From the NCBI GenBank assembly GCA_026645935.1, contig JAPKMP010000008.1, forward strand, positions 62,001 through 126,000: a stretch of DNA of 64,000 nucleotides, in the 5' to 3' direction. Origin of the DNA: Candidatus Villigracilaceae bacterium. GTDB taxonomy: Bacteria; Chloroflexota; Anaerolineae; Anaerolineales; Villigracilaceae. The notes below the pieces were generated by a model that was not told the origin of the DNA, did no database searches, and saw only the letters and a program-made list of their open reading frames with translations. The position numbers and the translations under genes are program-made. This document shows, piece by piece, positions 43,554 to 52,625 of this stretch (position 1 is the first letter of the stretch; each line of letters opens with the position of its first letter).

Positions 43554-44441
43554 ATGCAAGAAAGCATAATTTCAAGTGTGATCCTCCCGCTGGCGATCGC
43601 CATCATCATGGTGACTCTGGGCATGACATTAACGGTTGCGGACTTTCGCCGCATCTTCGTGCAACCGAAACCGATCTTCATCGGTCTGTTCTGCCAGATG
43701 ATCCTGCTGCCGTTGCTTGGTTTCGCGGTGGCAGGAATTTTCGGCTTGACGGCGGTCTACGCCATCAGCCTGATCCTGCTGGCTGTCTCGCCAGACGGCG
43801 CAACGTCAAATCTCATCATCCACGCAGGGGACGGCGACCGCGCGCTCGGCATCACGTTGACCGCCATCACGAACATGCTGGCATTCCTCACGATTCCCTT
43901 CGGGCTGGGAATCGCGTATTCGCTGTATGGGACCGGCGCTTTGGACATCGATTTCCCGGTCGTGGATACGATGATCCAGGTCGCGGTCATCACCCTGATC
44001 CCCACATTGATCGGCATGGGCATCCGCCAGTGGAAACCGGAATTTGCCGAGAACAGCAAGCGCTGGTCGAAGACCTTCGCCACGGTCTTTCTTTTCCTCG
44101 TTATCCTCGCGCTCGTCGTCCAGAATTGGGATGTGATCGTCCGCGACGGTCCTCGTTTCGCTCCGGCATTCATTATCCTGAACATCGCCTCGCTGATCGT
44201 GGGATATTACGTCCCCAAATTTCTGGGAATCGACTACGTCCAATCCATGACCATCGCCATCGAGACCGGCCTGCAAAATTCGACGGTCTCCATCACGGTC
44301 GCGCTCACGCTGCTGAATAATAACGAAATGGCGATCATCCCCGGCTTGTACGCCATCTGGATGTACGTGACCGGCTTCGGGCTGGCATACTTCATGGCAA
44401 GACGCAATCCCACCCCAGCCGCGGAAAGTTCTCCGGCGTAA
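43554..44441 (+). CDS. Bile acid:sodium symporter family (BASS) transporter
   Basis: 295-residue membrane protein with nine to ten hydrophobic segments. The first half has VTLGMTLTVADFRRIFVQP and AVSPDGATSNLI, the second ETGLQNSTVSITVALTLL; these two crossover segments hold the sodium-binding residues in BASS proteins (ETGLQN is a signature). Substrates in bacteria include organic anions such as keto acids and pantoate, not bile acids as such. It lies between two intrinsic terminators and is probably a single-gene unit. Confidence 0.9.
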   Translation: MQESIISSVILPLAIAIIMVTLGMTLTVADFRRIFVQPKPIFIGLFCQMILLPLLGFAVAGIFGLTAVYAISLILLAVSPDGATSNLIIHAGDGDRALGITLTAITNMLAFLTIPFGLGIAYSLYGTGALDIDFPVVDTMIQVAVITLIPTLIGMGIRQWKPEFAENSKRWSKTFATVFLFLVILALVVQNWDVIVRDGPRFAPAFIILNIASLIVGYYVPKFLGIDYVQSMTIAIETGLQNSTVSITVALTLLNNNEMAIIPGLYAIWMYVTGFGLAYFMARRNPTPAAESSPA

Positions 44442-44462
44442 ACTCTATTGCATAAATCACAG

Positions 44463-44493
44463 AACGGACGGATATAAATTCCGTCCGTTTTTT
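44463..44493 (+). terminator. Intrinsic terminator after the BASS gene
   Basis: AACGGACGGA pairs with TCCGTCCGTT across a seven-base loop, followed by T residues. The next gene starts only 16 bases further on. Confidence 0.82.
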
Positions 44494-44508
44494 ATTGAAA
44501 GGAGCTGT

Positions 44509-44808
44509 ATGTACATTATCGTCTGGGAATATCAAGTCAAAAAAGATAAACTTGATGAGTTCATAAAAATCTATTCCGCGCATGGAGACTGGTCGGAGTT
44601 GTTCCGAAAAGCGCCCGGCTATCTTGGCACAGAGCTCATGCACGTTGAAAACGACCCGGAACGATATCTCACCATCGACCGATGGGATTCCAATGGGAGT
44701 TTTGAGGTATTTCTGTCCCGATGGGGTAAGGAGTATGGAGAATTGGATAAATTGTGCAAAGGGCTGACGGAGGACGAAAAATTGTTGGGGAAATTTTTTC
44801 AGGGATAA
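44509..44808 (+). CDS. Dimeric alpha-beta barrel protein (antibiotic-biosynthesis-monooxygenase-like)
   Basis: 99-residue small protein. The start MYIIVWEYQVKKDKLDEFI, the central PGYLGTELMHVENDP and the RYLTIDRWDSNGSFEVF segments are typical of the ABM/ferredoxin-like dimeric barrel fold, as in putative quinol monooxygenases and stress proteins. No cofactor is needed in the family, and the substrate cannot be told. GAAAGGAG lies six bases before the ATG. Confidence 0.75.
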   Translation: MYIIVWEYQVKKDKLDEFIKIYSAHGDWSELFRKAPGYLGTELMHVENDPERYLTIDRWDSNGSFEVFLSRWGKEYGELDKLCKGLTEDEKLLGKFFQG

Positions 44809-44850
44809 GCCTTTCGTTTGAGTAATTTTTCATGCTAAACTTCCCACGCC

Positions 44851-46092
44851 ATGACCAACATCAAAACCCTCTACTCCCGCTACCCCCGCCAATACTGGCT
44901 GATGATCCTCGGCATCGTCATCTCCACCGCGGGCGGGAGCATGGTCTGGCCTTTCATGCTCATCTACGCGGGTGGAAAATTGAGTTTACCGCTCAGCCAG
45001 GTTGCTTCCCTCATCTCCATCAACGCAGGCGTGGGTCTGTTCGCATCCTTTCTCGCAGGCTCCCTCGCCGATCGGATCGGGCGCAAAGCCGTAATGGTCG
45101 CAAGTCTCGCCATGATCGGGGTGGCGTACATCTTCATGGTCCAAGCCGAGACCTACACCCATTTCGCTGTCCTGATGGCCTTCATCGGCATGTCCAACCC
45201 GATGTATCAGGTCGGCGCGGATGCCATGCTCGCGGATATGATCCCCTCCCACCAACGGACCGACGCCTACTCCATCAACCGCATCGCCAACAACGCAGCC
45301 TTCGGCATCGGTCCAGCCGTCGGCGGATTTCTCGCCTCCACTTCCTACAGCCTCGCCTTCTACGGCGCAGCGATCGGATTCCTCGCCTACAGCCTGATCT
45401 GGATTCTTTTCGCGAGAGAAACGCTCCACGTCCCGCCTGAGGCGCGGGGGAACATCCACACCAGTTTCAAGCCGCAACCCGACTCCAACGGTTATCTGCG
45501 AGTCTTCAAGGATCGTTCATACATGGCGTTCGTCGCGCTCTTCGCGCTGGGCATGACCGCCCCATCCATCCTGTGGATTCTCATGCCCGTTTACGCCAAG
45601 ACCGGCTTCAATATCCCAGAGTCGCTTTACGGCTGGATTCCAACCACCAACGCCGCCATGTGCGTCTTCGTCCAGTATGCGGTCACGAATATCTCGCGCA
45701 AATATAAAACCCTGCCTGTGATCGCGGTCGGCATGTTCATCTATGCCCTCGGCGCGGGAAGCGTCGCGCTTGCGACCGGCTTTTGGGGTTTCTGGCTCAG
45801 CATGGTCATCCTGACCTTCGGCGAATTGACCATCGTGCCCACCGCCAGCAAATACGTCGCCGATATTTCGCCCGAAAATATGCGCGGGCGTTACATGTCG
45901 ATGTATTGGTTCGGCTGGGGTCTATCGCGGACCTTCGCCCCGCTCATCGGGGGCTGGCTGAACGATAATATTTCACCCAAGTCCATTTGGATCGGAGGTC
46001 TGCTCTTCGGGCTGACCAGCGTCCTCGGCTTGATCCTGCTCAACAAGTTTTCCCAACGCCCAAGCGACGCATCCCTCTCCGCCGCAAGTTGA
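44851..46092 (+). CDS. MFS transporter
   Basis: 413-residue major facilitator superfamily protein with 12 predicted transmembrane segments. The loop 2-3 motif is GSLADRIGRKAVMVASLAM, the classical MFS motif A form, and a long cytoplasmic loop (about residues 195-215) separates the halves. The C-terminal half has YVADISPENMRGRYMSMYW, often seen in drug:H+ antiporters of the DHA1 group. The substrate is unknown. The ATG lies nine bases after TGC-TAAACT (extended -10 type) and has no Shine-Dalgarno, so it may be leaderless. Confidence 0.9.
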   Translation: MTNIKTLYSRYPRQYWLMILGIVISTAGGSMVWPFMLIYAGGKLSLPLSQVASLISINAGVGLFASFLAGSLADRIGRKAVMVASLAMIGVAYIFMVQAETYTHFAVLMAFIGMSNPMYQVGADAMLADMIPSHQRTDAYSINRIANNAAFGIGPAVGGFLASTSYSLAFYGAAIGFLAYSLIWILFARETLHVPPEARGNIHTSFKPQPDSNGYLRVFKDRSYMAFVALFALGMTAPSILWILMPVYAKTGFNIPESLYGWIPTTNAAMCVFVQYAVTNISRKYKTLPVIAVGMFIYALGAGSVALATGFWGFWLSMVILTFGELTIVPTASKYVADISPENMRGRYMSMYWFGWGLSRTFAPLIGGWLNDNISPKSIWIGGLLFGLTSVLGLILLNKFSQRPSDASLSAAS

Positions 46093-46128
46093 TTCGAACC
46101 ACTTATTTTTCCCTATCCCTTATTCCCA

Positions 46129-46521
46129 ATGAATCAATCCCTTGCCCAAATTACCTATATCGTCCGCGATTACGACGAAGCCATCGAGTTCTTCATCAAC
46201 GCCTTGCAATTCGATCTTATCGAAGACACACCGCAGGAGGGCAAACGCTGGGTCGTCGTCAAACCGCGCGGTGGTGCAGGCGCATCCCTTCTGCTTGCGA
46301 AAGCTTCCACAGCCGAACAGACAGCCGCCATCGGGAATCAAACCGGCGGGCGCATCTTCCTCTTCCTACATACAGACGATTTTCAACGCGACCATGAACA
46401 TATGAAGGCGCATGGCGTACAATTCCTCGAAGAGCCGCGTCATGAAGATTACGGCATTGTTGCTGTGTTCAAGGATTTGTACGGGAATAAATGGGATCTT
46501 CTGGAGCCAAACCATGCGTGA
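46129..46521 (+). CDS. VOC family protein (glyoxalase/bleomycin-resistance superfamily)
   Basis: 130-residue single VOC module pair. The N-terminal beta-alpha-beta unit (QITYIVRDYDEAIEFFINAL) and the C-terminal segment FKDLYGNKWDLLEPN are typical; the latter includes a DxxGN motif near the last metal ligand. Metal-dependent isomerase, lyase or resistance activities are all possible. Its last eight bases overlap the start of the next gene. Confidence 0.82.
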   Translation: MNQSLAQITYIVRDYDEAIEFFINALQFDLIEDTPQEGKRWVVVKPRGGAGASLLLAKASTAEQTAAIGNQTGGRIFLFLHTDDFQRDHEHMKAHGVQFLEEPRHEDYGIVAVFKDLYGNKWDLLEPNHA

Positions 46522-47161
46522 TACGAAATTAATACTCATTGAGGGATTGCCCGGCGCTGGGAAGTCCACTACGACTAAATGGATCCATGATACGTTAACA
46601 GCCCACGGAATTGAATCGCAATTCTACCGGGAAGACGATGAGCCGCATCCCATCCCCTGCCTCGATTTTGACACGCAGGGGCTACCGAAAAAAGTCATCC
46701 CCTTATGGGAGAAATTTGCACTACAAGCCGGGGAGTCATCCGCCATAACGGTCATCGAGAGTCGCATCTGGCAGAACACGTGCCTATACATGTTGATGAG
46801 TGAAATCGATCGTGGAGAAATCATCGAGTTCGCGCACAAGGAAGAAGAAATCCTCGCCCCCCTTGCTCCGGTATTGATCCATCTTGATCAGAATGATACA
46901 AAAACCTCCCTCGAACGACTCCACCTCATGCGCGGCAAGGCATGGATGCTGTCCACAAAGGAGGAATTGCTGTCTTATCCTTGGTTCAAGAATCGCGGGT
47001 TGAATGATTTCGAAGGGTTGGTGAGTTTGTTCGAGGAGTGGCGCAGACTGTCTGGAAGGTTATATAATGACTGGCGCGGGCCGAAGATCAGAATTCTGGA
47101 CCCTTACACGGACTGGGAATCAAGCCTTGGACAGATAAAAGAATATTTGTTTTTGGAATAA
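46514..47161 (+). CDS. P-loop NTPase, nucleotide-kinase-like
   Basis: 215-residue P-loop protein. Walker A is EGLPGAGKSTTT near residue 10. The segment TVIESRIWQNTCLY may hold the Walker-B-side residues, and VLIHLDQND with RLHLMRGKAW resembles the lid region of small-molecule kinases of the thymidylate/shikimate kinase fold. The substrate is unknown; a role in modifying a small molecule or antibiotic is possible. The ATG at 46514 has TGGAG ten bases ahead and gives a coupled start with the VOC gene; the longer frame upstream is within that gene. Confidence 0.75.
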   Translation: MRDTKLILIEGLPGAGKSTTTKWIHDTLTAHGIESQFYREDDEPHPIPCLDFDTQGLPKKVIPLWEKFALQAGESSAITVIESRIWQNTCLYMLMSEIDRGEIIEFAHKEEEILAPLAPVLIHLDQNDTKTSLERLHLMRGKAWMLSTKEELLSYPWFKNRGLNDFEGLVSLFEEWRRLSGRLYNDWRGPKIRILDPYTDWESSLGQIKEYLFLE

Positions 47162-47165
47162 TAAA

Positions 47166-47771
47166 CTACCCATCCCCATACTTACCCAGCATCGCTACGA
47201 GCCTCTTCTTCACCCCCGCCCATTCATTATCCAAGATCGAATAGAAGACCGAATCGCGGATTCTCCCATCGGGCAGGATCATGTGTTTGCGCAGCACGCC
47301 CTCCTTCACTGCGCCGATGCGTTCGATGGCTTGTTGCGAGCGCACATTGAGCGAATCCGTTTTGATCTGCACTCGGATCGCCTTCAAGGTCTCGAAAGCG
47401 TGGGTCAGCAGCAAAAATTTACATTCCGTGTTGACCGCCGTGCGCTGGAAATCCAATCCATACCAGGTGCCGCCCACTTCCAATCCGCGGTTGGGCGAAT
47501 CGATATTTAAATAGCGGGTCGAGCCTGCGATACGCCCCGAAGCGAGGTCGATGACGGCGAAGGGAAGATCGGTCCCTTTTTCCTCGCGCGCGAGAAGATC
47601 GGTCACAAATCGGCGGAAATCCGTTTCGGCTTTCATCTCGCCGTACAACATATACTTCCAGAAATCCTGTCCCTTGCCTATCTCTGCCAACCCGGGGATA
47701 TGCTTTTCCCCCAGCGGCTCGAGGCGGACGTGCCTCCCCTGCAAGGTAACTCGCTTAATCCACTTGCTCAT
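47166..47771 (-). CDS. GNAT family N-acetyltransferase (RimJ/RimL-like)
   Basis: 201-residue acetyltransferase. The N-terminal VTLQGRHVRLEPLGEKHIPGL strand-helix and the later segment NTECKFLLLTHAFETLKAIRVQIKTDSLNVRSQQAIERIGA match RimJ/RimL-type GNATs, with the acetyl-CoA-binding helix and the N-x-x-S-Q-x-A-I-E-R-I-G ending. Target proteins or small molecules are unknown. GGGAG lies six bases before the ATG at 47771, and the ATG overlaps the stop codon of the upstream SRPBCC gene by four bases. Confidence 0.87.
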   Translation of the reverse strand: MSKWIKRVTLQGRHVRLEPLGEKHIPGLAEIGKGQDFWKYMLYGEMKAETDFRRFVTDLLAREEKGTDLPFAVIDLASGRIAGSTRYLNIDSPNRGLEVGGTWYGLDFQRTAVNTECKFLLLTHAFETLKAIRVQIKTDSLNVRSQQAIERIGAVKEGVLRKHMILPDGRIRDSVFYSILDNEWAGVKKRLVAMLGKYGDG

Positions 47772-48229
47772 TCCATACTCCCAAACAGTTCCGTGATCCT
47801 TTTTTGCCGGAAATCGAATATTTGCTGCAATCGTCTGCCCACCCAGAAGTCGTGGACGATGTCTCCCAGGAAACCGCACGGCAGGACGTAGGATATTTTG
47901 TCGGTCATCTTGACTCCGCCTGCCATCGCCCCGAAAATGTGTTCATGATGCCAAAGCCTGTACGGACCGATGCGCTGTTCGTCAACAAAATATTCCCGGT
48001 CCCGCACATGCGTGATCTCTGTCAGCCATAACGTGTGGACTCCGCGGACAAAATCCACGCGGTATTCGATCATCTGTCCTTCATACATTTTTTCATCCCC
48101 GCCCGCAACAATTTCAAAGTTCATATCCCCGGGTGTGATTGTGTTCAGATTGAGAGGGTCGCAAAAGAAATCCCAAACATCATTCAGCGTTCCGGGGATG
48201 TTCTGTTCGCGGTGCAGGTAATGGATCAT
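47768..48229 (-). CDS. SRPBCC family protein
   Basis: 153-residue START-like ligand-binding fold. The N-terminal VWDFFCDPLNLNTITPGDMNFEI and the middle MIEYRVDFVRGVHTLWLTEI and FVDEQRIGPYRLWHHEH segments are typical of the cell-division-inhibitor/ribosome-associated-toxin-like SRPBCC group often annotated next to epimerases. The ligand is unknown. The gene overlaps murE by four bases upstream and the GNAT gene by four bases downstream, forming a tight three-gene unit. Confidence 0.82.
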   Translation of the reverse strand: MIHYLHREQNIPGTLNDVWDFFCDPLNLNTITPGDMNFEIVAGGDEKMYEGQMIEYRVDFVRGVHTLWLTEITHVRDREYFVDEQRIGPYRLWHHEHIFGAMAGGVKMTDKISYVLPCGFLGDIVHDFWVGRRLQQIFDFRQKRITELFGSME

Positions 48230-49815
48230 CCCTTAAGCCATTCCTCTTCCATATTATCCTGTGTCGGCAAATAAGGCATCGCTGGTCCTTTTGCCCCAAG
48301 AAATTCCGCCAACGCGGCGCGCATCGCTGTGCGATCATCCCAGAGATATTCGGTCTTCCCAAAACACATGGACTGTTCATGCCCCTTGCCGCAAGACAGG
48401 ACAATATCCCCCTGCTGGGCGAGACGCAGCGCAAATTTGATGGCTTCGCCGCGATCCGCGACGCGCCAGAAGGTCTTGCCTTCCACCCCGCCTCTCGATC
48501 TTGCCCCTTCTGCCATTTCCTCGAGAATCCCATCCAAGGATTCGGTTCGAGGGTCTTCGGCGGTCAATACCGTCAAATCCGCCAATTCCGCCGAAGTTTC
48601 AGCCATCATCCGTCTTTTTTCCTTATCGCGTAAACCCGCCGAACCAAATACCGCAATGACCTTTTTTTCGGTCATCATCCGGCCGGCTTCGAGGGTAACT
48701 TTCAAGGCGTTGGGCGTATGGGCAAAATCAACAATGGCGGTGAAACCCTGTCCCATGTCTATGCGCTCCATTCTGCCTGGGATTCCTTCGAGTGACGCGA
48801 TTCCCTTCGCAGCTAGATTCGGATCGATTCCAAGCCCATGAATGGCGGCAGTCAGTGCGGCGAGGCAATTCGAGACGTTATAAGCCCCGACCAATCTGCT
48901 TGAAACGCCTACACGAAAGTCTTTGGCCGCGGCGGTGAATTGGATTCTCGAGGGGTTGAACCGGATTTCTTCGGCGCGCACATCCGCTCCCTCCCCCAAC
49001 CCATAGTTGATCTTTTTTGTTTTGATGAACCCATTCAGAAAGCCAAAGGATTTTTCGTCGTCGAAGTTGATCACTCCCAAACGCGGATTACCCTGGGTTT
49101 TTTCGCGTGTCCACTCGAGACTGCTGAAAAGCCTCGCCTTCGCTGCGCGGTAATTTTCATAGCCGCCGTGCTGGTCCATGTGCTCGTGCGTGATATTGGT
49201 CACCACGCCAATATCGAACTCGCAGGCATCCACGCGGTATTGCGCCCAGCCGTGCGATGTAGTCTCCAAAACAACATGAGTCAGCCCGGCGTCCACCATC
49301 CTCGCAAGATATGCCTGAACATCATGCGCGTCCGGCGTTGTGACGTGGAATCCCGTATCCAGCACTTCATCGCCGATCACCGCGTTGACGGTCGAGATCA
49401 TCCCGGCTTTGAGGTCCGCGGCGACCATTATCTTGTATAAAAGGTTACTCGTTGTGGTTTTGCCATCCGTGCCCGTCACGCCGATGACGGTCAGCTTGCG
49501 GGCGGGAAAGCCATGGAAGGCCGCGGCAAGCCAGGTCAGCGCGCGACGCGTGTCTTCGAGTCGCAGGTAAGGGACGGAGTGTCCGCCCATATCTTGTTCT
49601 CCGATCACCGCCGAGGCTCCGCGCGCGATCGCATCCTGAATGTAATCGTGGCCGTCCACTGTGCCGCCCTTCATAGCGACAAAGAGATATCCGGGCTTGA
49701 CCATACGGCTGTTAATTGCAATGCCTTCGACCGGGGCATCGGGAATGTCAGCAGGTCTGGTAAGCGGAAAATCGGCAAACAAACGGGAAAGGGGGACTTT
49801 ATCGTGTGTTGTCAT
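48226..49815 (-). CDS. murE: UDP-N-acetylmuramoyl-tripeptide synthetase (MurE)
   Basis: 529-residue Mur ligase. The N-terminal domain has INSRMVKPGYLFVAMKG, the ATP-binding loop is GVTGTDGKTTT at residues 112-122, and the middle domain has TPDAHDVQAYLARMV and NITHEHMDQHGGYENY. The C-terminal domain has the amino-acid-recognition motif as EDPRTE (about 420-425), where meso-DAP-adding enzymes have DNPR, and SCGKGHEQ near the end. It adds the third amino acid to UDP-MurNAc-Ala-Glu. Which diamino acid is used is uncertain from this motif. A terminator lies just upstream, so the start is the ATG at 49815 or a TTG four codons earlier. Confidence 0.92.
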   Translation of the reverse strand: MTTHDKVPLSRLFADFPLTRPADIPDAPVEGIAINSRMVKPGYLFVAMKGGTVDGHDYIQDAIARGASAVIGEQDMGGHSVPYLRLEDTRRALTWLAAAFHGFPARKLTVIGVTGTDGKTTTSNLLYKIMVAADLKAGMISTVNAVIGDEVLDTGFHVTTPDAHDVQAYLARMVDAGLTHVVLETTSHGWAQYRVDACEFDIGVVTNITHEHMDQHGGYENYRAAKARLFSSLEWTREKTQGNPRLGVINFDDEKSFGFLNGFIKTKKINYGLGEGADVRAEEIRFNPSRIQFTAAAKDFRVGVSSRLVGAYNVSNCLAALTAAIHGLGIDPNLAAKGIASLEGIPGRMERIDMGQGFTAIVDFAHTPNALKVTLEAGRMMTEKKVIAVFGSAGLRDKEKRRMMAETSAELADLTVLTAEDPRTESLDGILEEMAEGARSRGGVEGKTFWRVADRGEAIKFALRLAQQGDIVLSCGKGHEQSMCFGKTEYLWDDRTAMRAALAEFLGAKGPAMPYLPTQDNMEEEWLKG

Positions 49816-49828
49816 GGCATCAGGCAAT

Positions 49829-49868
49829 AAAAAAGGATTTTGGCTATTGTATCGCCAAAATCCTTTTC
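49829..49868 (-). terminator. Intrinsic terminator between the F420-reductase-like gene and murE
   Basis: AAGGATTTTGGC pairs with GCCAAAATCCTT across a nine-base loop, with T-rich flanks on both strands. On the minus strand it ends the transcript from the upstream genes 14 bases before the murE start. Confidence 0.8.
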
Positions 49869-49885
49869 AATGAGCCCGCGCAAGG

Positions 49886-50536
49886 TTAAGTCGATACGAC
49901 CTTGATGTTGAATCGATGCGAGCCGGTGGAGAGCCTCAGGCTGCGCCATAACAAGGAGTACATCTCGACCGCGCGGGAGGTGGTGATATCGCCGAGGTCG
50001 ATGATGTGCTTCCAATGGAACCAATCGTGCAGGATCTTGATCACCCGCGCCTTGGCGTCCGCGCTGTTGCCGCTGACGAAAATATCCGTCCGCTCCACAA
50101 GTTTGTCCGGGTCCACCATCACAGTGCAATAAACGGTGTTCAATGTCTTGACCACATAGGTTTCGGGGAACGCGCGCTGAATCTGCTCGCCGAGTGAATC
50201 GGTATTGCAGATGATAAGTTTCCAATGCTTTTCGTCGGAGTAATCCAGCGGGTTGGAGGTGTCGATCAGGATCTTGCCCCGCAGATATTTAGCGCCGGCC
50301 AAGTACAGCGCATCGAGCGTCGCCGAACCGAGCGTGCAATTGAAGATGATATCGCCAAACTCCGCCGCGTTGGCAAAGGTTCCAAAAAGCGCGTTATGCT
50401 TTTCCTCCTTCGCCCAAGCAACCGCTCTCGGATTGGCCTCCTCCCTTGAGCCTATCATTACATCGTGGCCCAACTGTACCAATTTCGAGCCGATCGTCCG
50501 CCCCACCTCTCCCGAACCCAATACTGCGATATTCAT
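49886..50536 (-). CDS. NADPH-dependent F420 reductase-like oxidoreductase
   Basis: 216-residue Rossmann-fold protein. The dinucleotide motif is VLGSGEVGRTIGSKLVQLGH, and SREEANP after the second strand suggests NADPH preference. The middle has IDTSNPLDYSD and VVKTLNTVYCTVMVDP, as in F420H2:NADP oxidoreductase-like (NpdG family) proteins. Without other F420 genes in the window, an F420 role is not proven; many relatives act on other substrates. It starts 40 bases after the V-type ATPase D gene, with GAGGTGA before the ATG, and may be the last gene of that transcript. Confidence 0.8.
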   Translation of the reverse strand: MNIAVLGSGEVGRTIGSKLVQLGHDVMIGSREEANPRAVAWAKEEKHNALFGTFANAAEFGDIIFNCTLGSATLDALYLAGAKYLRGKILIDTSNPLDYSDEKHWKLIICNTDSLGEQIQRAFPETYVVKTLNTVYCTVMVDPDKLVERTDIFVSGNSADAKARVIKILHDWFHWKHIIDLGDITTSRAVEMYSLLWRSLRLSTGSHRFNIKVVST

Positions 50537-50575
50537 GATGTCACCTCGAGTTTGTTTGACATTTCTTGAATTTGG

Positions 50576-51211
50576 CTAACCTTCAGCTTTCGCCTTGGTC
50601 ATCTTCGTTTTCAGCCATTTTAACCGAAAGGTTTCCTCGCGTTCGCGTTCTTCCAGGGAACTGACGATGAATTCGATCTGGTGCTTGTACTGCGGAATAA
50701 AGATGTGCTGGAGCGCGTTGACGCGCCGCTGGGTCTTGCGCAATTCGTTGGCAAGTCTCCACACCGCCGCGGTCAACATGGAAAGCTGCGGGATGCGCAA
50801 TAGAACCTCGCGAAATGCGTCGCTGGCTTCATCTAGCACCGCAGAGGTATCGCCGGGACTGTAGGGAAGTTTCGGCGGTTCGCCGCGCGCCTCGATCTGA
50901 GGGATTGCGACTCCCATCACGCCGCGCAGGCGCAGATGAACGTCCACGGTTTTATTGACCGCCAGCGACGCCCATTCCACATGGTCGGAACCCATGACGA
51001 GGCGCGCCTTTTCCATCGCATCGTAGGCGATATCAAGCAGCCGCCAGACCTCTTTTTGAAGTGCATCCGCCTCTTTCGCCACACGAACCAGTTCACCTGT
51101 CAGGGCTTCGCGCTTACGATCGAGAATCTCGTACCCTTCCTTCGCAAATCGCAATTCCTTCTTGAGGCGGATCAGGTTCGTGCGGGTGGGAGCAATATTA
51201 ATTTGAGGCAT
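50576..51211 (-). CDS. ntpD: V/A-type ATPase subunit D (central stalk)
   Basis: 211-residue coiled-coil subunit, the rotor shaft of V1 and counterpart of F-type gamma. The start [31 protein letters not shown] is the diagnostic N-terminal helix of subunit D, and the C-terminal [17 protein letters not shown] segment matches the second long helix. It is the last of nine V/A-ATPase genes and overlaps the B gene by 14 bases. Confidence 0.95.
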   Translation of the reverse strand: MPQINIAPTRTNLIRLKKELRFAKEGYEILDRKREALTGELVRVAKEADALQKEVWRLLDIAYDAMEKARLVMGSDHVEWASLAVNKTVDVHLRLRGVMGVAIPQIEARGEPPKLPYSPGDTSAVLDEASDAFREVLLRIPQLSMLTAAVWRLANELRKTQRRVNALQHIFIPQYKHQIEFIVSSLEEREREETFRLKWLKTKMTKAKAEG

Positions 51212-52625
51212 CGTCGCCCTTGTAGTATTGTGCGATCTCGTCGAGCGTGACGCGGGTCAATTCCTTCTTCGGGAGGATCGAAAGCAGTTTCCAGCCGATC
51301 TCGAGCGTCCGTTCGATGGAACGGTTTTCTGTGAAACTCTGGTTGACGAATTCCCTTTCGAAGGCGCGTCCGAACTTGAGGTATTTCTGGTCCACATCCG
51401 AAAGTTCCTCCTCGCCGATCACGGAAGCAAGAGCGCGCACATCCTGTGTGCGGGCATACGCCGCATATAGCTGCGCACCCCAGCGCGGATGATCGTCGCG
51501 CGTGCGGTTCTTGCCTATGCCATCCTTCATCAAACGCGAAAGGCTCGGCAGGACGGCAACGGGAGGATAGATACCGGCGAAATTAAGCTCGCGACCCAGC
51601 ACGATCTGCCCTTCTGTGATGTAACCGGTCAGGTCGGGCATTGGATGCGTGATGTCATCGTTCGGCATGGTCAGGATCGGGATTTGAGTGATCGAGCCCT
51701 TGCTCGTGCGGATGCGTCCGGTTCGTTCATACATCGACGCAAGGTCGCTGTAGAGATAACCGGGGTACCCTTTTCGGCTCGGCACTTCGCCGCGCACGTT
51801 CGATATCTGACGCAGGGCTTCGCCATAGTTGGTCATGTCGGTCAATACGACCAGAACATGTTTTTCGAGTTCGTAGGCAAGGTATTCCGCCAGCGTCAAT
51901 GCCGCGCGGGGAGTGACGATACGCTCGACCGGGGGATCATCCGCGAGATTAAGGAACATCGCCACCCGGGTGAGTGCTCCGCTTTCGGTGAACGAGCGGC
52001 GGAAGTAATCCGCCACATCGTTCTTTACGCCCATCGCGGCGAATACGATGGCGAATTCCTCTCCTTCGGTTGGCGGCGCTCCTGCAATCTTACCCAGAGT
52101 CGCCTGGCGCACGATCTGCGCTGCAAGTTGGTCGTGGGGCATGCCTGCGCCGGAGAACAATGGAAGTTTCTGCCCGCGCAAAAGTGTGTTCACACCGTCA
52201 ATCGTCGAAATCCCGGTTTGAATATAATCGCGCGGATAAATCCGCGCCGTTGGATTGATCGGCTGTCCGTTCACATCCATGTAGCGGTCGGTCAACGGTT
52301 CGGGACCGCCGTCGATGGGATTGCCCAAGCCGTCGAAGATGCGCCCGAGCATTTCATCCGCAACAGGGATATGCAGGGTGTTGCCCAGGAATCTCACACG
52401 GGTACCGTCAATCGAAAGACCGGTGGAACCGGCAAATGCCTGGATGACTGCGAAACCCTCACCCACTTCGAGCACGCGTCCGCGCCGTACCTGACCACGT
52501 GAATCCTGGATTTCAACGACTTCATCGTAGCTGACGTTCGCGCCGCCTTCGACCACCAAAATCGGTCCCTCGATGCGCCCGACGCCGAGAACTTCCTGGC
52601 CGCCTTGTACTGTTACTTCGCTCAT
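51198..52625 (-). CDS. ntpB: V/A-type ATPase subunit B (non-catalytic)
   Basis: 475-residue subunit B. It begins with the beta-barrel [15 protein letters not shown], and the middle has [36 protein letters not shown], where the P-loop is replaced (SGAGMPH), as expected in the non-catalytic subunit. [26 protein letters not shown] is typical. It alternates with subunit A in the V1 head. Its start overlaps the A stop codon by four bases. Confidence 0.96.
   Translation of the reverse strand: MSEVTVQGGQEVLGVGRIEGPILVVEGGANVSYDEVVEIQDSRGQVRRGRVLEVGEGFAVIQAFAGSTGLSIDGTRVRFLGNTLHIPVADEMLGRIFDGLGNPIDGGPEPLTDRYMDVNGQPINPTARIYPRDYIQTGISTIDGVNTLLRGQKLPLFSGAGMPHDQLAAQIVRQATLGKIAGAPPTEGEEFAIVFAAMGVKNDVADYFRRSFTESGALTRVAMFLNLADDPPVERIVTPRAALTLAEYLAYELEKHVLVVLTDMTNYGEALRQISNVRGEVPSRKGYPGYLYSDLASMYERTGRIRTSKGSITQIPILTMPNDDITHPMPDLTGYITEGQIVLGRELNFAGIYPPVAVLPSLSRLMKDGIGKNRTRDDHPRWGAQLYAAYARTQDVRALASVIGEEELSDVDQKYLKFGRAFEREFVNQSFTENRSIERTLEIGWKLLSILPKKELTRVTLDEIAQYYKGDDASN

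Noticed and set aside
43427-44320. 297-codon plus-strand open frame over the BASS transporter
   Set aside because: Out-of-frame shadow of the BASS gene with a His/Arg/Asp-rich nonsense composition.
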